Positions 1-11,780 of a stretch of DNA of 64,000 nt are shown here, one piece after another. The notes beneath the pieces are model-generated. The model saw only the letters and a program-made list of their open reading frames with translations. It did not search any database and was not told the origin of the DNA. The stretch spans positions 153,704,706 through 153,768,705 of the forward strand of contig CM030358.1 of the NCBI GenBank assembly GCA_017893485.1, given 5' to 3'. A program made the position numbers and the translations under genes. Positions within the stretch are counted from its first letter, which is position 1. Every line of letters begins with the position of its first letter. The stretch comes from Hemerocallis citrina. Lineage: Eukaryota; Streptophyta; Magnoliopsida; Asparagales; Asphodelaceae.

Positions 1-1640
1 TTCTGGCCGGGATTGGATATAGCCACCTTCCGGAGGACGAGATCTCCGAGTTTGATGTCGGTGGGGCGCACCTTCTTGTTGTAGAACTTTTCGATCCTTT
101 GTTGGTAGATGCTTCTTCTGATGGTGGACTCCCTGACCTCATTTATGAGGTCCAGGTCGGCCCGTAGCTGTGCAGAGTTGCTTGCTTCGTCGAAAACCAT
201 AATCCGGGACGAAGGGATCCCGATTTCCAGTGGAATGATGGCCTCCGCACCGTATGTCAGATTGAATGGCGACTCCCCCGTGGGGATTCTCTTTGTCGTC
301 CGGTGGGCCCAGAGAACGCTTGGCAGCTCATCAACCCATAACCCCTTGGCAGAGTTATCGAGTTGTTTCTTGAGGTCGTCGAGAATTTGGCAGTTCGCGT
401 TCTCAGCCTGACCGTTTGACTGGGGATGGCATACCGAGGAAAAGTGCTGTTGGATCCCGAGATCTTCGCAGAACTTTCGGAAATGCTTACCCGCAAACTG
501 AGTTCCATTGTCCGTGATGAGCACCTGTGGGATCCCGACTCGACAGACGATGTGTTTCTAGAAAAACTATTGGGTCTGTTGCTCAGTGATCGTTGCTAAT
601 GGCTCCGCCTCGATCCACTTCGTGAAGTAGTCGATTGCCACTATGAGAAACTTTCGTTGCCAGCTGCCTTTGGAATTGGTCCTACCAGATCCATCTGCCA
701 CATTGCGAAGGGGGTCGGACTGGCCATGGAACAGAGATTTGCTTGCAGAGCCCTCTTCAAGGGGGCGAACCATTGACATGGACCGCACTTCTTCACCAGG
801 GTGAGGGCATCTTGCAGCATAGTGGGCCAGTAGTACCCGTGATTTAAAGCCTTCCGCATGAGCGAGCAGCTTCCCATATGGAATCTGCCAATCCCTTCGT
901 GTACCTCCTTGAGGGCGTACTTTGCTTCATCAGGGGTCAGGCAGCGAAGGTAGGGTCCGCCATCCATTATTGTGTAGGACCTTTTAAAGAGGGTTGCGTC
1001 GATTACGGTGAACCTTTCTTCAGCTCGATCTTCGGAGAGCTCTCCCTTGATTAGAAATTTCTTGACAAGAGTGGTCCAGTCATCGGGAGGAGCTCCGTCT
1101 TCAATGCAGAGACCCTCAGGGAAGTCTGTACTTGGCTTCAACAGGACTTCGATCAGGATGGTGCTGTCGAGGCCTTCAAAGGATGAGGAAGCTAACTTTG
1201 ACAGGACATCGGCCTGGGCGTTTTGCTCCCTGGGCATCCTTAAAACTGCAGACTCGTCGAAGGACGTTAATAACCGTTGGACCACGGGCAGGTACCTGAT
1301 CACCCGATCGTCCCGGGCCTCGTACTCTCCAGTGATCTGGTTGACCACAAGCTGAGAGTCACTAAAGGCCCTAATCTGCCTGGCACCGGCCTGATGAACC
1401 AGGGTGAGCTCGGCAATCATGGCCTCGTACTCAGCCTCGTTGTTAGAGGCCAGAAAGTTGAGGCGGAGGCAGTATTGAAGGAGGAAACCATCTGGACCCT
1501 GCAGAATGATGCCCGCGCCACTCCCCACTTTGCAAGAGGAACCGTCGACGTAAACTTCCCACGTCTGGTCAGCTCCCTTGCTTGTCGGTTGCTCGGAGAT
1601 GGTGCATTCCGTGATGAACTCGGCGAGGGCCTGTCCTTTG
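1..1640 (-). pseudogene. pol: Archaeal-type RNase H and integrase of the Tat-type element
   Basis: The additional RNase H occupies about 1250-1528 (SNNEAEYEAM, FSDSQLVVNQI). It is followed by the integrase zinc-binding region (H..H, then CGPC at about 775-790) and the core with QMDLVGPIP, DYFTKWIEAEPL and ITDNGTQFAG. The C-terminal part runs off the window near RKVAISNPGQ. Stops or frameshifts lie near 560-640. A working integrase inserts the cDNA into chromosomes; this copy cannot. Confidence 0.85.
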
Positions 1641-1795
1641 ATGGCCGTCCTCGGTTGATAGCCGATGTGGTACTGACTGAGCTCGATTGACCATTTGACT
1701 AGTCATCCCGAGCTCTCAGGCTTATAGAGCACGGCCTTCAGAGGTTGATCCGTGAGCACCTGGACGAAATGTGCCTGAAAATATGGACGGAGCTT

Positions 1796-3004
1796 TCATG
1801 CGGCCATGATCAAGGCATATGCCATTTTCTCCATCCTGGAATATCTGGTCTCGGCATCGAACATGACCTTGCTCACATAGTACAGAGGCTTTTGGACTCC
1901 TTCCTCTTCTCGAACGAAGACAGCACTGAGCACGATCTCTGAAGCCGAAAGGTAGAGACAGAGTGGCTTACCTGGTTCGGGCTTGCCCAGGAGCCGAGGG
2001 TTGGCGAGGTACTCCTTCAATTGGGCGAACGCCTCTTGCTGCTAAGGACCCCATTCGAACCCTCCGGTTCCGCGCAGTGCCTTAATGAATGGAAGGGACT
2101 TCTCCCCGAACTTGGAGAGGAAACGGCTGATGGCCACCAGTCTTCCCGTTAGCCTCTGGACTTCTTTAATGTTCCTGGGAGGGGCCATGTCTATTATGAG
2201 TTGGATTTTTTCGGGGTTCGCCTTAATGCCGCGCTGGCTGACAATGAATCCGAGTAACTTTCCCGAGGAGATGCCGAACGCACACTTCGCCGGATTGAGC
2301 CTCATGTTGTGGGTTTGAAGGACCCCAAAGGCCTCGTCCAGGTCGGCGACATGATCCTGTCCCTGTTGGCCTTTGACGAGCATGTCGTCAACGTACACCT
2401 CCATATTGCGCCCGATTTAATCCTTGAAGACTCGGTTAACGAGCCTTTGATAAGTAGCACCGGCGTTCTTCAGCCCGAAGGGCATGACCTGGTAGCAGTG
2501 AAGCCCTTGGTCAGTGACGAAAGATGTCTTGGCTATGTCGGGAGGGAACATTCGGATCTAGTTATAGCCCGAGAAGGCGTCCATGAAAGAAAGGAGTTCG
2601 TGGCCCGATGTGGCGTCGATAAGGGCGTCGATGCTAGAGAAAGGGAACGAATCTTTGGGGCATGCCTTGTTGAGGTCTATAAAGTCTATACAGATCCTCC
2701 AGCTCCCGCTCTCCTTTCTGACCATCACGATATTTGCCAGCCACTCGGGATAGCTGACCTCTTGTATGAAACGAGCAGATAAGAGTTTGTCCACTTCCAC
2801 ATTTACTGCCTGCTGTGGCTCCGGGGCGAACTTACGTTGCTTCTGGACGACCGGCTTCGAACCGGGGATCACGATGAGTTTGTGCATGATGAGATCCTCG
2901 GAGATACCGGGCATGTCAGAGGGCTTCCAGGCGAAGAGGTCGACATTATGACGAATGCAGCTGATCAGGACAGATTTGAGGTTAGGAGCGATGGAGCAGC
3001 TCAC
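1796..3004 (-). pseudogene. pol: Reverse transcriptase and RNase H of the Tat-type element
   Basis: The N-terminal half shows DLFAWKPSDMPGI, DLNKACPKDSFP and FMDAFSGYN, and the second half the catalytic YVDDMLVK followed by the connection and RNase H parts (LNPAKCAFG, RLTGRLVAISRFL, KPLYYVSK). Stops interrupt it right after SGYN and at about 2043. At both places the family normally has glutamine, so CAG to TAG is the likely change. Catalytic residues survive, but the enzyme cannot be made as one protein. Confidence 0.85.
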
Positions 3005-3180
3005 TCGGAAACACCTTGACGCATCCCCTTTTCGAACAAGACATCTTCTAGCTCATCTACCGATTCTGGTTCCGACTAGATTCTCTCGGGCTGCAGCTCG
3101 ATAGCATCGAGGGGAAATACACTGCCCCCGATCGTCGTCATGGAGCACGATCGGGCTGCTTCTTGGTTTCCTCGGACAAC

Positions 3181-3530
3181 TCAGACACCAGTGTTGGTAG
3201 GGAACTTCCTCTTCTGGTGATAGGCCGAGGAAACCGCCTGGAGGGAGCAGAGCCCGGAACTGCCAAGTATGGCGTTGTAAGCTGCCTTGACGTTCACGAC
3301 CATGAAGTCCATTGACTCGGTCCTTCGGTGTGGGGTCGTACCCACTATGACGTCTAAAGTGACGATCCCCTCTATTGCCACCAGGATGCCAGAGAATCCA
3401 CGCAATGTGTATCCGGCTAGTTTTAGCTTATCTCGGGAGAGCTTCAAGTTCTCAAAGGATTCTAGGAAGAGGATGTTTACCGAGCTTCCGTTGTCAACAA
3501 GGATGCGCCGGACCTCGAAGTTTGCCATGC
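3181..3530 (-). pseudogene. Aspartic protease of the Tat-type element
   Basis: The open stretch carries the protease active-site region LVDNGSSVNILF and the downstream LRGFSG and YNAILG motifs typical of Tat proteases. The catalytic aspartate of DNGS is present. It is cut off from gag upstream by a frameshift, and a stop at about 3180 separates it from the reverse transcriptase, so it cannot be part of one polyprotein. Confidence 0.75.
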
Positions 3531-3559
3531 TGAGGCTGACAACGAGTGCATCACAATAC

Positions 3560-5127
3560 GGGAGCCGAACTCCTTACAGGTCTTCCCCCGAGAAGGAGAC
3601 AGGGAGTTGCTGGACCTGGGGGAGAGGGGGCCCTGGACGGCGTTGACATCCCGGATGAACGCCTTGCGGGAAGTGTTGGACTCCCCTCCCATTGGCCCTT
3701 CGTGGATGCAATGTAAGATGGCCTGACCCTCGGGTTCTTCAGGCTCCTGGTCTCGCTCGGGGCACTGTCTGGGTGCTCGAGGGGGAGGGGAAGCCCTCCT
3801 GTTCCTCGTATCCCTTTGGTCCCGAGTGTCTTCCCGTTTGTACTCCCGGAGGTACCCTCGTTGGATGAGGGCCTCAATCTCGTCCTTCAGGGCACGGTAA
3901 TGATCCGTGTCGTGCTTGTTGTCCCGGTGGAAGCGGCAGTAGAACCGCTGATCCCTCTTCTTGCTGTTGTTGTTGTTTGGTCGGGGGGGAATTGCATGAG
4001 GTTCCTGTCTTCGATTGCTAAGAGAATGGTTGACACGTTCTGCACCAGCGGAGTGTATCTCTCGAAGCGAGGGACCGGAGGAACCTTTTTGTGGCGCCCC
4101 CATCTCTTGGAACTTTCTTCGCTGGCTCGACCTCGTCGACCTTGCATTTTCCCTTCCCGGGAATTTCTTTTGAGTCCTCTGGATTCAGGGCCTCCTCAGC
4201 TCGGATGTACTTTTCAACCCGATTGAGGAGGTCGGGGAAATCTATAGGGGGCTTCTTCGCCAGGGAGGCCTTCAGCTGTCCATGATGGATGTTGTGCCGG
4301 AATGCTGCCGAGGTGACCCCTGGGACGAGGGAGGAGACAAATCTTGCCTCTGTGGTGAACCTTCGGACGAACACCCGGAGCGACTCCCCTTCCTTCTGCC
4401 AGAGGCCAAGTAGGGACGCACTTGTCCTTTCGGCCTTTTGGCTGGTCACAAAGTAGGCGAGGAAGTTGCCCTCCAATTGGTCGAAAGAATAGATGGAGCC
4501 GGGGGCGAGCTTGGAGAACCATTCCCGAGCCGGACCCTCGAGGGTGGCGGGGAAGGCACGGCACAGGAGGGGATCCGATGCACTGTGAATCATCATGAGG
4601 GTTTTGAAGCCCTCCATGTGATCAGCAGGATCCCCCTCCCCGTCATAATTCTCGAATTGAGGTGGGTGGAAGTTTCGGGGTATTTCCGCCCGCAAGATGG
4701 CGGTGGAGAAAGGAGGTCGGATGGGCCTGTATCCCTGGACCGGCCTCGGGCCGCCATCCCCGAAGTGGTCAAGGCGGTCTTCCATTTCTTCGAGGCACTT
4801 CAAGATGTCATCGTCATACTCTGGCTGGACTATCGGGACGCAAGACACGCTGGCCTCGGCATCCGAATGGGAGTGAGAGCGGTGGACATTCTCATCGATG
4901 GGGGTTCCCCGGATGGCCTCCATGATTTCTTTTCGGAAGTCTTGGAACTCCTGGTGGGTGACCGGGGCTCGCTCGACCCAATTTTGTTGAGCCGGTGGGC
5001 GCCAGCCGATGCGGCTGAGTGCCGGTCCCCGCCCTTGGGACGGAGGTTTGGGATGGTTCAAGGCCGAGTTGGAAGCAGCCCCTCCCCTACTCCGGCATGC
5101 CTGTCGATTCTGGATTACCCCCCGCAT
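3560..5127 (-). pseudogene. gag: gag of the Tat-type element (frameshifted)
   Basis: The capsid protein would package element RNA. The first frame, 5127-4018, starts about 210 bases inside the PBS and carries the retrotransposon gag domain (DPADHMEGFKTLM, EGPAREWFSKL, RFTTEARFV). A frameshift near 4060-4103 moves the reading into another frame that contains the nucleocapsid-like YCRFHRDNKHDTDHY and DEIEALIQRGYL. In Tat elements the last residue of this zinc motif is normally cysteine; here it is tyrosine. Downstream the frame breaks again before the protease. Confidence 0.8.
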
Positions 5128-5340
5128 GTCGGGTTAGATCGGATGGGAGGCACCCGGTTGGAGTCCGTGACTGACCCCCTAGGTTGTTGGATGCATGAGC
5201 ATCGGCGTCGACGCCCTATGGAGGCACGTCCTGCCGACGCACTGAGGTAACAGCTCTCGTGGCTTTGGTTGCCATGTAAGCTCGGGTTGACGGGGTACTG
5301 TTAATGGCTGAGCTCGGGCCGACGTCTGCACTAGGAGAGT

Positions 5341-5361
5341 TTCCCACAGAGGGTGCCAACC
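5341..5361 (-). other. Primer binding site of the Tat-type element
   Basis: Minus strand TTGGCACCCTCTGTGGGAA directly follows the LTR end. Tat-lineage elements usually carry TTGGCGCCGTCTGTGGGA at this place, so two positions appear changed. It marks the start of minus-strand DNA synthesis and fixes the LTR border. Confidence 0.65.
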
Positions 5362-5964
5362 TGATGCGGTTTGTTTTTGGGGAGGCGTGTGGATGCACCA
5401 GGTGTGAGTTCTTCTCGATTTTTATTAGTGGAGGAGGCTCCGATGCGGACAGCCCTCAGCTGGGCAAACGGTTGGAAAGTAGGCGGGAGTGAGGTGGAGA
5501 CTGGATGCCCGGCTCGGTCAGGAGGCTCGGATTCGACGTCTCGTGTACCTGCACACGGTCCAGGAACACCGGGGTTGGTCCCGGTGGCAGACCCTCCGAC
5601 GATCTAGTCAGCTACTGAGAGAGTAACAGTAACTAGGGTTTAAGAGGTAAAAGATTGATTACCTGGATAAGGGGTAGAGGGTATGGTATTTATAAGAGAA
5701 GCCAACCGGGTTTGGACCCGTTTGGGGCCGGGTCTGGACCCGATTGCCCGTGGGCCTGACGTGGCAGAAGCCCAAGCGGTATAAGGCTAACATGGTGGAG
5801 GCCTGGGCAGTTGGCAGAGGCATGGGCGGTTTCCAGGCTGACGTGGTAGAGGCCTGGGTGGTTTTTGGCTGACGTGGCAGATTCGGATGATCCGGCAGTG
5901 CGCGCTTCTTGAGGGGATCCTGTGGCCCAGAAGGGGCCACGTCATCTGATCCATATCAATAACA
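5362..5964 (-). repeat. 5' LTR of the Tat-type gypsy element
   Basis: Read on the minus strand it starts TGTTATTGATATGG and ends CATCA, directly before the primer binding site, so both ends have TG..CA form. A TATAAATACC box lies at about 5684-5693, about 320 bases upstream of the LTR end. The right edge at 5964 is my best reading of a TG start; an edge a few bases inside is possible because the partner LTR is outside the window. Confidence 0.65.
5740..5885. repeat. Imperfect short repeats in the U3 of the Tat LTR
   Basis: Variants of GCTGACGTGGCAGA followed by GGCCTGGGTGG occur three to four times at intervals of about 50 bases, upstream of the TATA box in U3. Such arrays often hold enhancer-like sites; here that is inference only. 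Confidence 0.5.
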
Positions 5965-6308
5965 TATATAAAAAATCAATGGGCTTTAACCAAAAATAAT
6001 AATAATAAGACTAATAATAACACATCTCATTAATAAAAATAATAATAACAATAATAATGATAATAAAGTGTATAAAGGTAGAATTTGAGATTAATAAATT
6101 TATTAGAATCCCACAGTAATAATATAACATGTAAATAGTCTATCAATTATAAATAGAAAAATACATTGTTGTTCACGGTAAATGTAATTATCTATTAGAA
6201 AATAACTTAGTAGGAGACCCGAAACCAGTTTAGCAAAAAACAAGTTTAAAAATAATCAAAATACGAAAAAATATTTAGAAATACATATTTACAAGAACAG
6301 GGGTTACA
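5965..6308 (-). repeat. Truncated long LTR (copy D, same family as A-C)
   Basis: The right edge read on the minus strand is TGTAACCCCTGTTCTTG followed by AATATGTATTT, which matches the starts of the LTRs at 7657 and 15029. Only the first 344 bases are seen before the Tat element interrupts it. It is inserted in the copia gag/protease junction, where coding similarity stops exactly at 6309. The rest of the LTR should reappear left of the window. Confidence 0.7.
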
Positions 6309-7349
6309 ACTAAACTGCAAATCAACTGATCCTATTGCTACAGCTTTAACTCGATGTTGTGATCCTAGATAAATGTCAACTTCACCATCACTTAGTTCCC
6401 TTGTTGTCTTGAACCCCTGTATGAAATTACAAACATGGTTAGTGGCTCCTGAGTCAAAATACCAAGTGTCTATAAACTTCTCCACAAAACATGTTTCAAC
6501 AACTAGCGATTCAGGCATACCTGAGTTGGCATTTTTCTTTGCCAGATACTTCAGGAAATTCCCTTTCCAATGCCCTTTGATACCGCAGTGGAAACATTTT
6601 TCCTTTGGTTTATACTTCTGATTCACAAGCTTTGTTGGTTTCCCAGAACCAGGTTTACCATTCAAATTTTTATCTTGCTTCTTCTTTCCGATCTTACCTT
6701 TCGGTTTGAGAGAAGAAGAAGTTTCACCAATGAAAACACTACTTTTTGGCTTAATGATACCTTCAGCCGCAATCAACTCATTCATCAGTTCGGAAAGGGA
6801 CATATTCATTTTGCTCATATTGTAATTGAGCGTGAACTGATTGAATGAGTGTGGTAGCGTCTGAAGGATCATATCAACTTGGGTTTCCTTATCGATTACT
6901 ACAACAAGAATCCAAAGTTCATTAAGGAAACCCATCAATTTAAAGACATGCTCACGAATAGGAGTACCCTCAGCCATCTCAACATTCATTATTGCTTTCA
7001 TCGCAACTTGCCTTGCGAATCGCGATTGACTGGCAAACATCTCTTTTAAGCTAGTTATCATATCTAAAGCATGCGGCATTTCATTGTGTTGGTGTTGAAG
7101 CACATTTGACATGGACGCCAAAATGTAACATTTAGCCATGTCATCAGCCTTAACCCATGCTTCATGATAATCAAAATCTTCCTGGGAAGTTTCGTCCGTG
7201 GGCTCATCAGGTTTCTTTTCTAGAAGTACAAATTTGTAATTCTAAGAGGTAAGGACAATGTCAAGATTGCATTTCCAGTCAACATAATTAGGTCCTTCTA
7301 ACTTATTGTCTTTAAGAATCATAAAGAGTGGGCTCATGCCGAAAGACAT
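6309..7349 (-). pseudogene. gag: copia gag with start of protease
   Basis: The frame starts at MSFGMSPLFMILKDNKLEG (ATG at 7349-7347) and continues through WVKADDMAKCYILASMSN, a gag core, the zinc knuckle CFHCGIKGHWKGN and the protease site WYFDSGATNHVCNF. A TAG stop lies at about 7240 in the position where related proteins continue. The zinc knuckle lacks its last cysteine (asparagine there). Similarity ends at 6309, where LTR copy D begins. Confidence 0.85.
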
Positions 7350-7656
7350 CTGAAATATTTTTTAAAATAATATAAAAACTATAGCAAAATGGTATAAACA
7401 AGACTTTTAAAATTCTCATCATAATTAATATGGGTTCCTCGAACCATAAACTTATATATAAAATTCGGATGACTAGTCCTATGGTTGCAAATTTCATTGG
7501 GAAAATTTGTTCCCACTAACTAACTTGAAACCCATTAATTTTCTTAGACTTGATATGTCAGATTACCATCCGATTTCTTTGGCCTCCAATACTTAACGAT
7601 AAACATCCGTTGGGGAGTTCACCATTATTTTTTGGTCGAGTGTGCACCATTATCAA
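6309..7656 (-). mobile_element. Old Ty1/copia element, gag part (split by LTR insertions)
   Basis: This is the left portion of a degenerate copia element whose upstream leader is probably continued at 18644-19270, after the solo LTR A inserted at 7656. The target duplication ATCAA of A lies at 7652-7656 and 18639-18643, so the two portions were once adjacent. The 3' half of the copia element is missing in the window. Confidence 0.7.
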
Positions 7657-8289
7657 TGTAACCCCTGCTTTCACAAATACGTATTTTCAGTGTATTTTCT
7701 GTATTTAAAATTTTTGTAAATTACTTTTTCGCCTTCAAATTCTTTTGTAATTGTTGGATCTTCTATTAAAATCTATTTTGATCAATAATTTTATTTGTAA
7801 CTATTTTCTATGATTTTTTTATATTGTAATACAAATTTTATTATTGTTACTATTATTATTAATTTTAACTGGTTATTAAAAAATCCATTTTTTGTACTAA
7901 TTGTATTCGTAGCTATTTCAAATAAATTCTATATTGTAATGCAAATTACATTATATTATAAACAACATTTTTATTGGTTATTTTATTTATAAATCCTATT
8001 TATTTCCTATTGGATTTTATACCTAAACCCTATTCCTTATTAAACCCATACCCATTAGAACCCCCTTCAACCCGTTTACCCTCAAACCCAAACCCTATTT
8101 TAATAAAACCCTATAAGCCAACTACCCAATAACCTGTTTAAACCCCTAACCCATTATAACCCCAACCCTACCCAGTACCCATTCATCTAACCCAGACCCG
8201 TTATCCACCCGAACCCTAATATCCACTGCATACATATTCACCTGTTCATATCCCCTACTTCCAACCCTAGCCACCTACTTCCAACCCTA

Positions 8290-8560
8290 ACCATGTCATC
8301 TTCTTCAGCCCTACAGCTGCCACCCTTCACAACTCATCCCCTATGCTCCGGCCTAACACCCTCCTCCCTGCATTGCTCAGCCCGAAGCCAGCAATCCCCT
8401 GTCTCCCTGCACCCTCTTCCCGATGCTGTGACTGCACAGAGCCAGCCATTGCCCCTGGCCGCCATCGCCTTCCACCACAGTGCCGTGACCCCCTGTCGCG
8501 ATCAGTCCCTGCCGTCGGAGCCAAGCCAGTGCCCGCTTGCTGTTTGCTATTTTGATCAAG
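8290..8560. other. GC-rich segment of solo LTR A without a real gene
   Basis: This stretch is cytosine-rich and open in several frames on both strands. The encoded sequences are low in complexity (proline, serine, arginine) and match nothing I recognise. It lies at the same distance from the LTR start as the GC-rich parts of B (10400-11200) and C (15500-16570), so it is a property of the LTR family. Confidence 0.5.
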
Positions 8561-8782
8561 AGTATTGATCAAGTGAATGTGGGTCGTCCGATCTGATCAA
8601 GATCTGAGCCATTATCATCTCCATTCCGATCTGATCAATCTAAGCCATTGATCGCTTCTTGATCTGTGGATCTTGGCCGTTGGATTTGCATCGATCATCA
8701 TCATCACCATCATCATCATCAAGATCTTGCTCTCGACCGTCGGATCTCTTTTGATCATCGCGATCGTGATTGTCATCTTGAT

Positions 8783-11775
8783 TGTCACGGCCCGCTTCCC
8801 AAAATGAGGAAATATGGGCACGAGACTAAGGCCCAGCGAATAATGCGAACACACCATTCATGAGCTGTACAAGTAAACTCAACAACAAGATAATAAAACA
8901 AACCACGCAGGCATATAAATCACAATATGATAATGAAAGTTCATGACATAGTCCATAAATAACCAACAACTGGGAAATACAAATTGTTACGGGTCAAACA
9001 AGCCCGTATTACAAATAAAGAGTTTCATGAAATAAAACACAAATTTAAGATAACATGAAAATAATAAACTAGAACACTTGGTCAGCGACACCTTCTGGTA
9101 ACTCTCCATTTGGGCCTGCAAGTATATTACAACAAAAAGAAAAGAAGGGGAAACAAGAAGACCCGTTAATACAAGTTACGGGCCGCAAGGGGTACAAGCT
9201 AAGAGAAACAGGAATAACAATAAAACAAAGGAAAAACAGAAAAAGAGCAAGGAATCAAGAGTAAGAGAAATGCAATATGTAAACATGGTATGAACAAGTC
9301 AATATGAAACAAGTGGCGTGTAAAATAAGTAAACAAGTATCAAGTCAACATGAACATGTAACATATAATTGGATCATGCAAGTGCACGTGTTAATCTTAT
9401 GTCTAATGTTTGATCCTATCTAGGTAGCACTTCATGCACCCATCTTTTTACTACATTGTTGCTACTTACAATCAGTTTCGTTTAGATTTAGTGGTGGATT
9501 TTATAGGTCACGTACTCGGGAAAATATGTACATTCAATATTGTATCGAGATACGTGCAAACTTGTAACGTGGAACATGTAGAGTGTAAACTAGTAATGTG
9601 AACATGTAAACTTGTAATTTGCAATCTTGCAACTTGTAAGTTGCAACTTGCATTGGGAAATCACGAGCTCCCGTCCGAGTACGCTCTTTTATATTGCCCA
9701 CTACTTAAATCTTTCCCTTATACCCCGGCTTGTTACTTTTATTAATTTGTTAACACAATCATAATGCAATGAGGACAATGTCAAGATATGGACAGGAAAC
9801 ATCAAGGAATTGTGCATGAAATATGTTCTTAAGTCATGAAATACAAAACGTGTAGTTTAATGTCATATTTGGGTATACTTTATTATTACATGGATGGCTC
9901 CATAATATTTTAGGGTCGTATAAAATAATATTGCAACTACAAAGTGAGTGATCACATGTATAAAACTAAATCAAAATTTAAGGGATAATATACAACACTT
10001 AAATTATTATCAAGGGCAAAATAGTCATTCACACCAATATGTATAACCCCTAAAAGTACATATGTTTGTATTTATTTTTGTGTTCGTGTCATGCATAGGA
10101 TAACAAAGTATTCATGATTACATGTGAATACAGATCGACGAATTAGGTATGGAAACGAGTATCAATTCGACTTATGAATGCGAATTGGAGTCAAAAATAA
10201 TATACTTGCGGTATTTTTACAAGGGACTTGTACTAGAACAAATAAAATTGTACAAGAGATACTTGCCTTTTTGATGATAATCGCGCGAAAATATGTGCAA
10301 GAAATCCAAGCAATAAAGTCAGCAACTAGAGTAAACTCCACACCGGGATCAGATCCAAACAGCAAATAGCAACCCAGAAACTAGTGTGCCCAGAACACGA
10401 GATGGCAAAACCAGCCAATGGGATACGTTCCCCACACCGGATCAAGAATAGAACGGGAAACGGCAAATCCAAATCCCATACAACAAAACACCGCACAGCC
10501 ACTACCACCAATCGTTCTTCGTCTCTTTCCTTCGACAAGAGAGAGAGAAAAAGCGATCGGGAGAGAAGTGAGCGGGGAACTGAGGGCGGCATCTTCGGCG
10601 AGGCAGAGCGACGATGTCCAGTGGTCGATGTGCAGCGGCTTGGTGACGACTGCGGCAACGTCGACGGCGCAGTAGCTTGATCTCGAGCAGATCTCTGTTT
10701 TCTTTCGGCAGAAACAGAGGAGAAGAATGGCAGGGGGGAGGAGGGGTTCTGGACGTTGATGGCGGCGACAAGGGGGTCTGGCGATGGCGGAGGCAGAGGA
10801 ATCGCGGAGCTCGAGGGAAGCTCGAGAACTCCGATGGCAATGGTGGAGAGCAATGGTGCGAGAGGCGAGGTTCGAGCGAGAGCGGGGCTTCGATGGGGAA
10901 GGAGTTGATGACGGTGGAGCGGCAGTGGGTTGAAGGCGACGGGGTCGAAGATGATGTAATGGCGGAGGGAGCTTGAATGGGGAAGGCGACGGTTGAGGAG
11001 CGTCGACATTGAGGGTGAGCAAACTCGATGGGGGTGCGGCAATGGTGGCAGCGGCGGAGGAGAATGGTAGAGGCGAGCGTTGGTTGAGCGGAGGCACTCG
11101 AGGTCGGAGTTGGGTTAGTGCGTCGATGGGATTGGGTTCGGGGCGAGGTGGAAGCTCGAGCGGGAGGAAGCAGAAGATGAAGAATGGGTGTTAAGGTTTG
11201 TTTGCTCATTTGGTTTTGTCTTGTTTTGGTGGTTTTGTTTTGGTTGAGTTTTTAATCAGAGGGAGGGAGTACGGGAGAGAGAGAGTGAGTAAGTGAGATA
11301 TTAGTATTATAATTGTATAGAAATAATATAAAATTATGGAGGAGAGTGATTGTAGGGGAGGGAGTTACGGAATTCAAATAACAGATTAGGATGCAGATTA
11401 TTAGGAATATTAATTGGGGGTTACGGGAGAAATTTAGGGATTAATTGTTGGATCTGGTCAACAATGGAGTTTGGGTTCGGGTTAGCTAATCAAGACCCAA
11501 TAGGAGGTGGGCTTGGTATACAGGCTCAAACAATTTAATTATTTAAATATAGAATTTGGGCTCAAATAAATAATTAGACTTTTGGGTTTAATTTAAATTA
11601 CTGGCTTATAATAAAAATTGGGTTCCAAAATATTTCACATATTAAAATAGTTGAGTAATCAAATATTGGGCTATACAAAATAGTTTGAATAACATATTAT
11701 ATTAAAAGAGAATAGTTCAAATTTAAAATACGGGAAAATACTTAAAAATTCAATTTAATGGAAACAGGGGTTACA
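8783..11775 (-). mobile_element. Solo LTR copy B nested in A
   Basis: On the plus strand it reads TGTCACGGCCCGCTTCCC to GGGGTTACA, the reverse complement of the A/C type ends, so the LTR is in minus orientation. It is flanked by a perfect TTGAT duplication (8778-8782 and 11776-11780). Long parts match C in reverse complement, for example around 10081-10260 versus 16960-17130. It is 2,993 bases long with no internal domain. Confidence 0.9.
10400..11200. other. GC-rich segment of solo LTR B with overlapping open frames
   Basis: Open frames of up to 238 codons exist in more than one frame. They are rich in serine, proline, arginine and histidine, and the protein sequences are not shared with copy C, so selection for a protein is unlikely. 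Base composition explains the openness. Confidence 0.5.
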
Positions 11776-11780
11776 TTGAT

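Larger units (their letters stand above)
1..5964 (-). mobile_element. Ty3/gypsy retrotransposon, Tat lineage, 3' end beyond window
   Basis: On the minus strand the order is LTR (5362-5964), primer binding site, gag, protease, reverse transcriptase, RNase H, a second archaeal-type RNase H and integrase, and the window starts inside the integrase C-terminus. The second RNase H, with SDSQLVVNQ and NNEAEYEAM, is the known hallmark of the Tat lineage (Tat/Ogre/Retand). Every coding domain is broken by stops or frameshifts, so the copy is not autonomous. It sits inside an older truncated long LTR (5965-6308), so it is younger than that insertion. The 3' LTR and target duplication lie left of the window. 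Confidence 0.9.

Noticed and set aside
4438..5250. 270-codon plus-strand frame opposite the Tat gag
   Set aside because: It is the mirror of the gag coding strand; GC-rich codons keep the opposite frame open.
10326..11209. Protein-coding gene on the minus strand in LTR B
   Set aside because: Three frames are open in parallel in a C-rich stretch of an LTR, with no domain.
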